A stretch of 19,176 nucleotides of DNA from JAQBZY01 sp038117205. GTDB taxonomy: Bacteria; Pseudomonadota; Alphaproteobacteria; Rhodospirillales; Casp-alpha2. This document shows, piece after piece, positions 6,936-13,816 of the stretch. The stretch spans positions 1 through 19,176 of the forward strand of contig JAYOFL010000058.1 in the NCBI GenBank assembly GCA_038117205.1, written 5' to 3'. The position numbers and the translations under genes are program-made. Within the stretch, counting starts at the first letter, position 1, and each line of letters opens with the position of its first letter. Under the pieces are notes generated by a model, which ran no database searches, was not told the origin of the DNA, and worked only from the letters and a program-made list of their open reading frames with translations.

Positions 6936-7331
6936 TTAGACCCGGCGACGCTTCCGCGGACGGCAGCCGTTGTGTGGAATCGGCGTTACGTCGCGAATGG
7001 CCGTAATGACGAAACCGATGGCCTGCAGAGCCCGAAGCGCGGACTCGCGTCCGGAACCCGGTCCCTTCACCTCGATTTCCAGGGTCTTCATGCCGTGCTC
7101 CATGGCCTTGCGGCCAGCCGCCTCGCCGGCGACCTGGGCGGCATACGGGGTCGACTTGCGCGAACCCTTGAAGCCCTGCGAACCAGCCGACGACCAGGAA
7201 ATCGTGTTGCCCTGGGCATCGGTGATCGTGATCATCGTGTTGTTGAACGTCGAGTTGACGTGCGCCGTACCCGACGCGATGTTTTTCCGCTCGCGCCGCC
7301 GGGGCCGCGCAACTGCCGCTGCTTTCGCCAT
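6936..7331 (-). CDS. rpsK: 30S ribosomal protein S11
   Basis: The 131-residue product is uS11, a platform protein of the small subunit next to the mRNA exit site. Diagnostic segments include ASGTAHVNSTFNNTMITITD, SWSSAGSQGFKGSRKSTPYA, and the C-terminal DVTPIPHNGCRPRKRRRV. A lysine/arginine-rich N-terminus (MAKAAAVARPRRRERKN) precedes the core. The ATG lies 15 nt after the rpsM stop, with a purine-rich AAGGGCGAG upstream. It is the second gene of the alpha operon. Nothing is abnormal. Confidence 0.98.
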   Translation of the reverse strand: MAKAAAVARPRRRERKNIASGTAHVNSTFNNTMITITDAQGNTISWSSAGSQGFKGSRKSTPYAAQVAGEAAGRKAMEHGMKTLEIEVKGPGSGRESALRALQAIGFVITAIRDVTPIPHNGCRPRKRRRV

Positions 7332-7346
7332 GTTCTATACTCGCCC

Positions 7347-7718
7347 TTAAGCTTTCTTCTTGCCGGCAATCGGCTTCGCCGGGCCCTTGCGGGTCCGCGC
7401 GTTGGTGTGAGTGCGCTGGCCGCGCACCGGCAACTGGCGACGGTGCCGCAGGCCGCGATAGCAACCCAGGTCCATCAGCCGCTTGATGTTCATGGCGACG
7501 GTGCGGCGCAGCTCGCCCTCGACCTGGTATTCCTGGTCGATGAGGTCGCGAATGCGCGCGACGTCGTCGTCGCTCAATTCATTGACACGGCGATCGGCCG
7601 GAATGCCGCACGCCTCGCAAATCTTTTTCGCGGTCGTTTGCCCGATCCCATGGATATAGGTCAGTGCGATGACGGTCCGCTTACCCGTCGGGATGTTAAC
7701 GCCAGCAATACGCGCCAA
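7347..7718 (-). CDS. rpsM: 30S ribosomal protein S13 (TTG start)
   Basis: The 123-residue product is uS13, a head protein that contacts P-site tRNA and the large subunit at bridges B1a/B1b. It opens with MARIAGVNIPTGKR and contains the YIHGIGQTTAKKICEACGI helix-hairpin-helix region and the basic tail GQRTHTNARTRKGPAKPIAG. The initiation codon is TTG (7716-7718): no ATG or GTG lies nearby in frame, an AAGGAG site sits 8 nt upstream, and the residues after it match the invariant S13 N-terminus. It is the first gene of the alpha operon, behind a near-consensus promoter. A TTG start may hold its translation below that of its neighbours, but this is inference. Confidence 0.97.
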   Translation of the reverse strand: MARIAGVNIPTGKRTVIALTYIHGIGQTTAKKICEACGIPADRRVNELSDDDVARIRDLIDQEYQVEGELRRTVAMNIKRLMDLGCYRGLRHRRQLPVRGQRTHTNARTRKGPAKPIAGKKKA

Positions 7719-7726
7719 AGCTCGTA

Positions 7727-7732
7727 CTCCTT
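7727..7732 (-). promoter_or_regulatory. Ribosome binding site that fixes the rpsM TTG start
   Basis: AAGGAG on the minus strand lies 8 nt upstream of the TTG at 7716-7718. It supports TTG as the true S13 start, since no ATG or GTG occurs in frame between it and the conserved N-terminal residues. Confidence 0.8.
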
Positions 7733-7779
7733 AAACTTTGGGTCGAAATCGAGAACCACCGGTTTTTTGAGGAGCGCGG

Positions 7780-7807
7780 ATTATATGCATTCCGCGGTTC
7801 AAGTCAA
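7780..7807 (-). promoter_or_regulatory. Sigma-70 type promoter for rpsM-rpsK-rpoA-rplQ
   Basis: On the minus strand TTGACT (7807-7802) and TATAAT (7785-7780) are separated by 16 nt. The -10 is a perfect consensus match and the -35 matches at five of six positions. It lies in the 125-nt spacer between the adk stop and the rpsM start, the widest gap between spc and alpha genes here, and local sequence is A/T-rich against the background. Predicted transcription starts near 7773, giving a leader of about 55 nt that includes a CT-rich segment and the AAGGAG site. It would allow alpha-operon transcription independent of the spc operon. Confidence 0.82.
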
Positions 7808-7843
7808 CGCCCGATGATCCTTTATTTTCTACCGGTTACACCA

Positions 7844-8410
7844 TCAATCCAAGATGGCGAAAAGGGCCGCCGACACCTCGTCGACACTCTTCATACCATC
7901 AACCGTCTTCAAAACACCCTTTTCCCGATAGTATGGGATGATCGGGGCCGTTTGATCGCGATAAACGTCGAGCCGCTTACGCAGCGTCTCGGCATTGTCG
8001 TCACCACGCGCGCCCCCGGTTTCCCGGGCGCGATTCTCGATTCGGTCAAAGAGCACCGACTCGTCAACTTCCATGAAGATGACGTTGTGGACGGTGCGGC
8101 CCTTGTCCGCCAGCATCTTGTCGAGGGCATCCGCCTGCGCGACCGTGCGCGGGAAGCCGTCGAGAATGAAACCCTTCTTGCAGTCCGGCTGGGCGATCCG
8201 GTCGGCGATGATGCTGACGACGATCTCGTCGGGCACCAAATCACCCTTATCCATCAACGCCTTCGCCTTCAAACCCATTTCCGTACCCTCGACGGCGGCG
8301 GACCGCAGCATATCGCCCGTCGAGAGTTGAACGATGCCGTAACGCGCCACCAGCCTTTCGGCCTGGGTACCCTTGCCGGCGCCCGGAGGTCCGAAAAGGA
8401 TGAGGATCAT
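7844..8410 (-). CDS. adk: Adenylate kinase, short-LID form
   Basis: The 188-residue cytosolic enzyme interconverts ATP + AMP and 2 ADP. Walker A is GPPGAGKGT at 7-15; the AMP-binding region includes STGDMLRSA and GFILDGFPRT. The segment after ENRARE is only about ten residues long before ETLRKRLDVY, so this is the short-LID variant with no zinc-binding cysteines, as in many alphaproteobacteria. The ATG overlaps the secY stop by 4 nt (ATGA), indicating coupled translation; the start is preceded by AAGTCGAAG and similar purine-rich bases inside secY. It is the last gene of the spc cluster, with no intrinsic terminator visible before the rpsM promoter. Confidence 0.97.
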   Translation of the reverse strand: MILILFGPPGAGKGTQAERLVARYGIVQLSTGDMLRSAAVEGTEMGLKAKALMDKGDLVPDEIVVSIIADRIAQPDCKKGFILDGFPRTVAQADALDKMLADKGRTVHNVIFMEVDESVLFDRIENRARETGGARGDDNAETLRKRLDVYRDQTAPIIPYYREKGVLKTVDGMKSVDEVSAALFAILD

Positions 8411-9750
8411 TTTCCGCGCCCCCCGCGGAGCTTCGACTTCTTGATCAACCCCTCGTACTGGTGCGCCAGAAGATGCGACTGGACCTGCGTCACGGTGTCC
8501 ATGGTCACGGTCACGACGATCAGTAGGCTCGTGCCACCAAAGTAGAACGGCATGGACCAGCGCGAGATCAGGAACTCCGGCAGCAGACAGAGGAGCGAGA
8601 GATAGAGGGCGCCGATCACCGTGAGGCGCGTCAGAACCCAGTCGAGATAGTTGGCCGTGTTCGTGCCGGGACGGATACCGGGGATGAAGCCGCCGTATTT
8701 CTTCAGATTATCGGCGGTTTCCGCCGGATTGAACACAACGGCAGTGTAGAAGAACGCAAAGAACACGATCAGCGAAATGTAAATCGCAAGATACAACGGC
8801 TGACCGCGGCCGAGATAGGCGGCCGCCGTGGTCATCCACTCCGGGCCGCCGCCCGCCGTGAACTGCAGGACCGTCACCGGCAGGAGCAGGATCGAGCTCG
8901 CGAAAATCGGCGGAATCACACCGGCGGTGTTGATCTTGAGCGGCAGGTGCGACGTATCGCCGCCGGTCATCTTATTGCCGCGCTGACGTTTGGGGTATTG
9001 CACCAAAATACGCCGCTGCGCGCGTTCGACGAAGACGATGAAGAAGATCACGATGATCGACATCAGCAAAAGGCCGATGATGATGGCCGTCGAAACGGCG
9101 CCGGTGCGGCCGAGTTCCAGCGTCTGGACCAGAGCCGCTGGCAGTTCCGCGATGATGCCCGCGAAGATGATCAGCGAGATGCCGTTGCCGACGCCCCGGG
9201 CCGTGATCTGTTCGCCGAGCCACATCAGGAACATGGTGCCGCCGACCAGCGTGATGACGATGGTGGCGCGGAAGAACCAGCCCGGCGAGTGAACGGCCGG
9301 CCCGCCGGAGGAAACCATGCTCTCGAGACCGACGCCGATCCCATACGCCTGCAGGGCGCAGATGATCACGGTCAGATAGCGGGTGTACTGATTGATGCGC
9401 TTGCGGCCGGATTCGCCCTCCTTCTTGAGGGCCTCCAACTGCGGCGACACGGCGCTCATCAACTGCATGATGATGGACGCCGAGATGTACGGCATGATGT
9501 TGAGCGCGAAGATCGTCATGCGCGACAGCGCGCCGCCCGAGAACATATTGAAGATGTCGAGGACGCCGCCGCTCTGGCGGAAGATGTCCTGGATCACCGT
9601 CGGGTCGATGCCCGGCAGCGGCACGAAGGTGCCGAGCCTATAGACGATCAACGCCCCGAGCGTGAACCAAATACGCTTCTTCAGTTCCGTGGCCTTGGAG
9701 AAGGCCCCGAAATTGATGTTCGCTGCGAGTTGCTCGGCGGCTGAAGCCAT
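8407..9750 (-). CDS. secY: Preprotein translocase subunit SecY
   Basis: The 447-residue integral inner-membrane protein forms the channel of the Sec translocon with SecE and SecG. About ten hydrophobic segments are visible, starting near residues 27-45 (RIWFTLGALIVYRLGTFVPL). Family marks are PLPGIDP after the first segment, the plug region with DIFNMFSGGALSRMTIFALN, the cytosolic loop RAQRRILVQYPKRQ, and the C-terminal loop with NLKKYGGFIPGIRPG, where ribosome and SecA dock. Length is typical. The ATG is 9 nt after the rplO stop, and the stop overlaps adk. Placement between rplO and adk is the standard alphaproteobacterial order. Confidence 0.98.
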   Translation of the reverse strand: MASAAEQLAANINFGAFSKATELKKRIWFTLGALIVYRLGTFVPLPGIDPTVIQDIFRQSGGVLDIFNMFSGGALSRMTIFALNIMPYISASIIMQLMSAVSPQLEALKKEGESGRKRINQYTRYLTVIICALQAYGIGVGLESMVSSGGPAVHSPGWFFRATIVITLVGGTMFLMWLGEQITARGVGNGISLIIFAGIIAELPAALVQTLELGRTGAVSTAIIIGLLLMSIIVIFFIVFVERAQRRILVQYPKRQRGNKMTGGDTSHLPLKINTAGVIPPIFASSILLLPVTVLQFTAGGGPEWMTTAAAYLGRGQPLYLAIYISLIVFFAFFYTAVVFNPAETADNLKKYGGFIPGIRPGTNTANYLDWVLTRLTVIGALYLSLLCLLPEFLISRWSMPFYFGGTSLLIVVTVTMDTVTQVQSHLLAHQYEGLIKKSKLRGGRGK

Positions 9751-9759
9751 CGGGTTGGA

Positions 9760-10335
9760 TCAGTCCTCTTCGGTGGTTTCTTCGATCTCTCCACCGGCGC
9801 GGGCGGCGGCGAACTTCGCCTTACGCTCGGCCGAGATACGGTNNNNNNNNNNGCCCTTGCCGGCCGGACGTTCCTTCGGCGCCGGCAGGGTCACGCTGCC
9901 GCCGGCGGCTTCGACTGCGGCGAGAGCGCCCTTGGAGGCGTAGGAGATTTCCAGCGACACCTTGGCGGTCAACTCGCCGTTGTTGATCAACTTGACGCCG
10001 TTCGCGGTCTTCCGGGCAACGCCGGCGGAAACCAGGACGGCGGTGGTGATCGGCTGCTTGGCGTCCAGCGTGCCCTTGTCGAGCGCCTTCTGCAGCTTGC
10101 CGGTCGTCAGTTCGGCGACGTCGAGGGCGAACGGGTTCTTGAAGCCGCGCTTCGGCAGACGCCGGTGCAACGGCATCTGACCGCCTTCGAAGCCGAGCAG
10201 CGACACGCCACTCCGCGCCTTCTGACCCTTCACGCCCTTGCCAGACGTCTTGCCCTTACCGGAACCGATACCGCGGCCAATCCGTTTCGCCGGGCGGCGG
10301 GCCCCCGCGTTATCTCGCAAATCGTTCAGTCGCAT
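9760..10335 (-). CDS. rplO: 50S ribosomal protein L15 (interrupted by an assembly gap)
   Basis: The product is uL15, a late-assembly protein that bridges 23S rRNA domains. The N-terminus MRLNDLRDNAGARRPAKRIG and the glycine-rich RGIGSGKGKTSGKGVKGQKA stretch are diagnostic, and GFEGGQMPLHRRLPKRGFKN and the C-terminal folded domain to GGSVTLPAP are intact. Ten Ns (9843-9852) fall in the tail after residue 161. With exactly ten bases the frame continues to a TGA, giving 191 residues with a charged end RISAERKAKFAAARAGG and then acidic residues. If the true gap length differs, the tail may be wrong; the conserved core is complete before the gap. AAAGGA lies 8 nt upstream of the ATG. Confidence 0.93.
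   Translation of the reverse strand: MRLNDLRDNAGARRPAKRIGRGIGSGKGKTSGKGVKGQKARSGVSLLGFEGGQMPLHRRLPKRGFKNPFALDVAELTTGKLQKALDKGTLDAKQPITTAVLVSAGVARKTANGVKLINNGELTAKVSLEISYASKGALAAVEAAGGSVTLPAPKERPAGKGXXXXRISAERKAKFAAARAGGEIEETTEED
9843..9852. other. Assembly gap (10 N)
   Basis: Ten consecutive undetermined bases lie in the 3' part of rplO. A round gap of ten is what some short-read scaffolders insert by default, so the true length may not be ten. Confidence 0.98.
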
Positions 10336-10411
10336 CGCCGAAATCCTTTACTTGGCTCGCGTTATCCGCGGCGCGGCAATCTTGCCGGCGCGGTCATGGG
10401 CTCACGTTGGC

Positions 10412-10603
10412 TCAGACGCCCTCGACCCGCACCAGATGTTTGACCTTGTCGATCATACCGCGCACGGCCGGGGTGTCTTCCAGCGTCCGCGTGCGGTTGA
10501 TCTTGTTGAGACCGAGACCCTTGAGGGTCGCGAGCTGATCCTTGCCGCGACCGATCGGGCTCTTGATCTGCGTGACGGTAACCGTCGCCTTCGTGTCGGC
10601 CAT
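10412..10603 (-). CDS. rpmD: 50S ribosomal protein L30
   Basis: The 63-residue product is uL30, a small protein of the large subunit near the 5S rRNA side. It shows the usual order: a beta strand ATVTVTQIKSPIGR, a KDQLATLKGLGLNKINRT helix-turn segment, and the C-terminal RGMIDKVKHLVRVEGV. Two ATG codons sit side by side (10606 and 10603). The second is preferred because it lies 7 nt from GGAG rather than 4, but the 64-residue form is equally readable. It is 19 nt downstream of rpsE. L30 is absent from some bacterial groups, so its presence is informative but not unusual. Confidence 0.95.
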   Translation of the reverse strand: MADTKATVTVTQIKSPIGRGKDQLATLKGLGLNKINRTRTLEDTPAVRGMIDKVKHLVRVEGV

Positions 10604-10622
10604 CATATTTCTCCGTCAGCCG

Positions 10623-11255
10623 TTATTCGCCACCGGGCGTGGCATCGCCACGCCGGGCCACGATGTCGCCGACCTTCATGCCGCGCCGGGCCGCGATGGA
10701 ACGCGGGGACTGGCAGTTCTTCAGGGCGGCGAAGGTCGCCTTGACCATGTTGTGCGGGTTCTGGGTGCCGACCGACTTGCAGACCACGTCGTGCACGCCC
10801 ATCGTCTCGAACACCGCGCGCATCGGACCGCCGGCGATGATGCCGGTACCGGCCGGGGCCGAGCGGAGCAGCACGCGGCCGGCGCCGAAGCGGCCGGTGA
10901 CGTCGTGATGCAGGGTCCGGCCCTCGCGCAACGGAATGCGGATCAGCGTGCGCTTGGCCTGTTCGGTCGCCTTGCGGATCGCTTCCGGCACTTCGCGCGC
11001 CTTACCGGTGCCGTAACCGACGCGGCCCTTGCCGTCGCCGACCACCACCAGCGCCGCGAACGAGAACCGGCGGCCGCCCTTGACGACCTTGGCAACGCGG
11101 TTGATGTGGACCAGCTTGTCGATCAGCTCGTCGCCGCCCTCCTCGCCGCCACGCTCGCGTTCGCGCTCTCCGCGCTCACGGTCGCGGCCGCGCCCGCGGC
11201 CACGGCCACGGTTGCCGCCACGCGGCGCTTGATCGGGGGTCTGCATCTCTGCCAT
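10623..11255 (-). CDS. rpsE: 30S ribosomal protein S5 with Arg/Gly-rich N-terminal extension
   Basis: The 210-residue product is uS5, which sits at the mRNA entry site and affects decoding fidelity and helicase activity. The core starts near residue 42 with DELIDKLVHINRVAKVVKGG and includes RRFSFAALVVVGDGKGRVGYG, RVLLRSAPAGTGIIAGG and the C-terminal ARRGMKVGDIVARRG. Before the core lies a low-complexity extension (about residues 12-40) of Arg-Gly and Arg-Glu repeats. The extension is in frame with GGAGAG just upstream of its ATG, so it looks genuine. Charged N-terminal extensions of S5 occur in alphaproteobacteria; this one is strongly RG-rich. Confidence 0.97.
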   Translation of the reverse strand: MAEMQTPDQAPRGGNRGRGRGRGRDRERGERERERGGEEGGDELIDKLVHINRVAKVVKGGRRFSFAALVVVGDGKGRVGYGTGKAREVPEAIRKATEQAKRTLIRIPLREGRTLHHDVTGRFGAGRVLLRSAPAGTGIIAGGPMRAVFETMGVHDVVCKSVGTQNPHNMVKATFAALKNCQSPRSIAARRGMKVGDIVARRGDATPGGE

Positions 11256-11264
11256 GGATCTCTC

Positions 11265-11627
11265 CTAGAAGCTCAGGCCGCCCTCGCGGGCGCCATCGGC
11301 GAGCGCCTTGACGCGCCCGTGAAATTGATACCCGCCGCGATCGAACATGACCTCGGTGATGCCCTTCTCGATCGCCCGCTTGGCGATCATCTTGCCGACC
11401 TCGACGGCGGCGGCCTTGTCGCCACCGGTCTTCAGCGCGGCGCGCAGGTCCTTGTCCAGCGTCGAGGCGGCGGCAAGCGTGTTGCCGTTCGCGTCGTCGA
11501 TGACCTGCGCGTAGATGTGCTTGCCCGAACGGTGCACCGAAAGGCGCGGCCGGCCGGTTCCCATGCGCCGCAGACGAGCGCGGGTACGGCGCGTGCGACG
11601 TTCGAAGAGGCTCTTTGCGTTCGACAT
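11265..11627 (-). CDS. rplR: 50S ribosomal protein L18
   Basis: The 120-residue product is uL18, which binds 5S rRNA with L5 and L25 in the central protuberance. An arginine-rich N-terminus (FERRTRRTRARLRR) is followed by the typical RPRLSVHRSGKHIYAQVIDD and NTLAAASTLDK segments, then VGKMIAKRAIEKGITEVMFDRG and the end FHGRVKALADGAREGGL. The ATG is one base after the rplF stop, so the two are very likely coupled. rpsE begins 9 nt downstream. Nothing is abnormal. Confidence 0.98.
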   Translation of the reverse strand: MSNAKSLFERRTRRTRARLRRMGTGRPRLSVHRSGKHIYAQVIDDANGNTLAAASTLDKDLRAALKTGGDKAAAVEVGKMIAKRAIEKGITEVMFDRGGYQFHGRVKALADGAREGGLSF

Positions 11628-11628
11628 C

Positions 11629-12162
11629 TTACTTCTTCTTTCCTTCCTTGCGGAGGATGTACTCGCCGCTATGGCGGATACCCTTGCCCTTGTAGGGCTC
11701 CGGCCCGCGGAAGGCGCGAATTTCCGCCGCCACCTGGCCGACGCGCTGCTTATCGGCGCCGCTGATCTCGATCTGCGTCTGTTCCGGCGTCACGATCTTG
11801 ATGCCTTCCGGGATCGGATAGCGGACTTCATGGCTATAGCCGAGCTGCAGCACCAGATCCTTGCCCTGCACTGCGGCGCGATAACCGACGCCGCTGATTT
11901 CGAGCTTGCGGGTGTAGCCCTCGGAGACACCGATGACGAGACCGTCGATCAGGCTCCGCGCCGTACCCCACATCTGCCGGGCGCGCTTGTGCTTGGCCAG
12001 CGGCTTCACGACGACCGTATCGTCGACGCGCGACACTTCCACGTCGTCGGTCAGGGTGACGCTGAGCTCGCCCAGCTTGCCCTTCGCCTTGACTACGTTG
12101 CCCTGCATCTCGACCGTCACGCCATTCGGCACGGTGACGGGGCTCAAACCTACACGGGACAT
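11629..12162 (-). CDS. rplF: 50S ribosomal protein L6
   Basis: The 177-residue product is uL6, which lies near the factor-binding centre and the sarcin-ricin loop. It begins MSRVGLSPVTVPNGVTVEMQ and carries the duplicated L6 fold, with the family signature near the C-terminus (KGKGIRHSGEYILRKEGKKK). The frame is open 51 codons further upstream into rpsH, but the Met at 12162 is the conserved family start and gives the standard length. It lies 34 nt after rpsH and 1 nt before rplR. Confidence 0.98.
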   Translation of the reverse strand: MSRVGLSPVTVPNGVTVEMQGNVVKAKGKLGELSVTLTDDVEVSRVDDTVVVKPLAKHKRARQMWGTARSLIDGLVIGVSEGYTRKLEISGVGYRAAVQGKDLVLQLGYSHEVRYPIPEGIKIVTPEQTQIEISGADKQRVGQVAAEIRAFRGPEPYKGKGIRHSGEYILRKEGKKK

Positions 12163-12196
12163 ATCCAAATACCTCGTTCTTGTCCGCCGGCGTCCG

Positions 12197-12595
12197 TCAG
12201 AACACCTGACAGAGGACTTCGCCGCCGACGTTCTGCGCCCGCGCCTCGGCATCCGAGAGCACGCCGCGCGGCGTCGACAGGATGGCGATCCCGAGACCGT
12301 TGTAGACACGGCCAAGATCGTTGATCCCGGAGTAGACCCGCCGGCCCGGCGTCGAGACGCGGGTGACGTTCCGGATCACCGGGTCGCCTTCGTGATACTT
12401 CAACTCGATCCGGATTTCCGAGATACCGGTGCGAACCGGCTTCTCTTCGTAACCGCGGATGTAGCCTTCGCGCTTCAAAACTTCGAGGACGTTGCGGTGC
12501 AGCCGTGAAGCCGGGCACGACACCTCGCTCTTGCGCGCCCGCTGTCCGTTGCGGATGCGCGTCAGCATATCGCCCAGGGGATCCGTCATCGACAT
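12197..12595 (-). CDS. rpsH: 30S ribosomal protein S8
   Basis: The 132-residue product is uS8, an early 16S rRNA binder (helix 21); in E. coli it also represses the spc operon by binding its mRNA near the L5 start. It starts MSMTDPLGDMLTRIRNGQ and ends with the signature STPRGVLSDAEARAQNVGGE. The first ATG (12595) has GGGAG 8 nt upstream and is preferred over the one two codons later (12589). The neighbours rpsN and rplF are in the standard order. Autoregulation is known for E. coli; I did not identify a matching mRNA structure here. Confidence 0.98.
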   Translation of the reverse strand: MSMTDPLGDMLTRIRNGQRARKSEVSCPASRLHRNVLEVLKREGYIRGYEEKPVRTGISEIRIELKYHEGDPVIRNVTRVSTPGRRVYSGINDLGRVYNGLGIAILSTPRGVLSDAEARAQNVGGEVLCQVF

Positions 12596-12608
12596 TGGCG
12601 TCTCTCCC

Positions 12609-12914
12609 TTACCAGCTCGACTTCACGACGCCGGGAACCTGCCCCATCGAGGCGAGTTCGCGCAGCTTGATACGGCACAGCTTGAACTTGCGGTAGTTGC
12701 CGCGCGGACGCCCGGTCAACTCGCAGCGCAGCCGCTGCCGACTCGGCGCCGCGTTACGCGGCACTTCCGCCAGCTTCAGACGAGCGTTGAAGCGCTCCTC
12801 CGGCGACAGATTCGGATCCTTGGCGGCCTCTTTCAGACGGGCACGCCGGCCGGCGAACTGCTTCGCCAGGCGCACGCGCTTCTTTTCCCGTTCGATCGCG
12901 CTCTTCTTGGCCAT
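12609..12914 (-). CDS. rpsN: 30S ribosomal protein S14, zinc-independent type
   Basis: The 101-residue product is uS14 of the small-subunit head. It is the long form: it lacks the CxxC pairs that bind zinc in the 61-residue variant and keeps the middle insertion (about residues 28-55). Recognisable blocks are AKKSAIEREKKRVRLAKQFA at the start, RCELTGRPRGNYRKFKLCRI, and the end LRELASMGQVPGVVKSSW. It lies 22 nt after rplE and 13 nt before rpsH. No second S14 gene is present in the window. Confidence 0.98.
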   Translation of the reverse strand: MAKKSAIEREKKRVRLAKQFAGRRARLKEAAKDPNLSPEERFNARLKLAEVPRNAAPSRQRLRCELTGRPRGNYRKFKLCRIKLRELASMGQVPGVVKSSW

Positions 12915-12936
12915 TACGCTCTACTCCTCTCGCCGC

Positions 12937-13479
12937 TCAATTCGAGAACGGCATGTTGAACGCCCGGAGCAACGCCTTCGCTTCGGCGTCCGTCTTGGCG
13001 GTCGTGCAGATGATGATGTCCATGCCCCGGATGGCGTCGACCTTGTCGTAGTCGATTTCCGGGAAAATGATCTGTTCCTTGACGCCCATGGCGTAGTTGC
13101 CGCGCCCGTCGAAGCTCTTGCCGTTGAGGCCGCGGAAGTCGCGGACGCGCGGCAGGGCCATGTTGACGAGGCGGTCGAGGAATTCGTACATGCGCGCCTT
13201 GCGCAGCGTCACCTTGCAGCCGACCGGCAGGTTCTCGCGCAGCTTGAAGCCGGCGATGGCCTTGGTGGACTTCGTGACGACCGGCTTCTGGCCGCTGATC
13301 AGGGCCAGATCGGTGACGGCGCCGTCGATCTTCTTCTTGTCCTGCGACGCTTCGCCGACGCCCATGTTGATGACGATCTTCTCCAGACGCGGCACCTGCA
13401 TCGGGTTCGTGTAACCGAACTCCTGGCGCAGGGTCGGCACGATCTGGCTGTTGTAGAATTCCTGCAAACGCGTGGTCAT
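12937..13479 (-). CDS. rplE: 50S ribosomal protein L5
   Basis: The 180-residue product is uL5, which binds 5S rRNA and touches P-site tRNA from the central protuberance. The start MTTRLQEFYNSQIVPTLRQE is family-typical, and IEKIVINMGVGEA-like (here LEKIVINMGVGEASQDKK), TLRKARMYEFLDRLV and the C-terminal GMDIIICTTAKTDAEAKALL are present. The frame continues 24 codons upstream over the end of rplX, but the Met at 13479 gives the normal length and lies 19 nt after rplX with GGAGAA upstream. In E. coli the region around this start is the S8 operator. Confidence 0.98.
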   Translation of the reverse strand: MTTRLQEFYNSQIVPTLRQEFGYTNPMQVPRLEKIVINMGVGEASQDKKKIDGAVTDLALISGQKPVVTKSTKAIAGFKLRENLPVGCKVTLRKARMYEFLDRLVNMALPRVRDFRGLNGKSFDGRGNYAMGVKEQIIFPEIDYDKVDAIRGMDIIICTTAKTDAEAKALLRAFNMPFSN

Positions 13480-13498
13480 TACCGTATTCTCCGTTCGC

Positions 13499-13816
13499 TC
13501 AGGCGTCGATGACTTCGCCGGAACGCTTCGCGAAGCGAACCTTGCGGCCATCGTCCAGAGTCTTGAACCCGACGCGCGTCGGCTTGTCGTCCTTCGGATC
13601 GACGTGAGCGAGGTTCGACAGATCGATCGTCGATTCCTTCTCGATGATGCCGCCGGCCGAGACGTTCGACGCCGCGGTATGCCGCTTCACCTTGTTCACG
13701 CCCTGCACGATGGCGCGGCCGCTGTCCGGCAGCACCTTCAGGACTTCGCCGACCGTACCCTTGTCGCGGCCGGTCAGAACGACGACGCGGTCGCCCTTTT
13801 TAATCTTGGCAGCCAT
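13499..13816 (-). CDS. rplX: 50S ribosomal protein L24
   Basis: The 105-residue product is uL24, an assembly initiator near the tunnel exit. A KOW motif is visible at the start (KIKKGDRVVVLTGRDKGTVG), followed by VLPDSGRAIVQGVNKVKRHT and the C-terminal RVGFKTLDDGRKVRFAKRSG. The ATG shares one base with the rplN stop (TGATG), pointing to termination-reinitiation coupling. The frame is open much further upstream, inside rplN, but only this start gives the conserved N-terminus and the usual length. Confidence 0.98.
   Translation of the reverse strand: MAAKIKKGDRVVVLTGRDKGTVGEVLKVLPDSGRAIVQGVNKVKRHTAASNVSAGGIIEKESTIDLSNLAHVDPKDDKPTRVGFKTLDDGRKVRFAKRSGEVIDA

Noticed and set aside
5635..6939. 434-codon plus-strand frame over the repeats and rpoA
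   Set aside because: It is antisense to rpoA, its N-terminal part is only translated hairpin repeat, and it has no recognisable domain.
7719..7843. A missing rpmJ (L36) gene between adk and rpsM
   Set aside because: I looked for a short frame with the Cys/His pattern and basic composition of L36 and found none; alphaproteobacteria usually carry rpmJ elsewhere.
10542..11765. 407-codon plus-strand frame opposite rpsE and rplR
   Set aside because: It is antisense to two conserved ribosomal protein genes and shows only low-complexity Ala/Arg composition.
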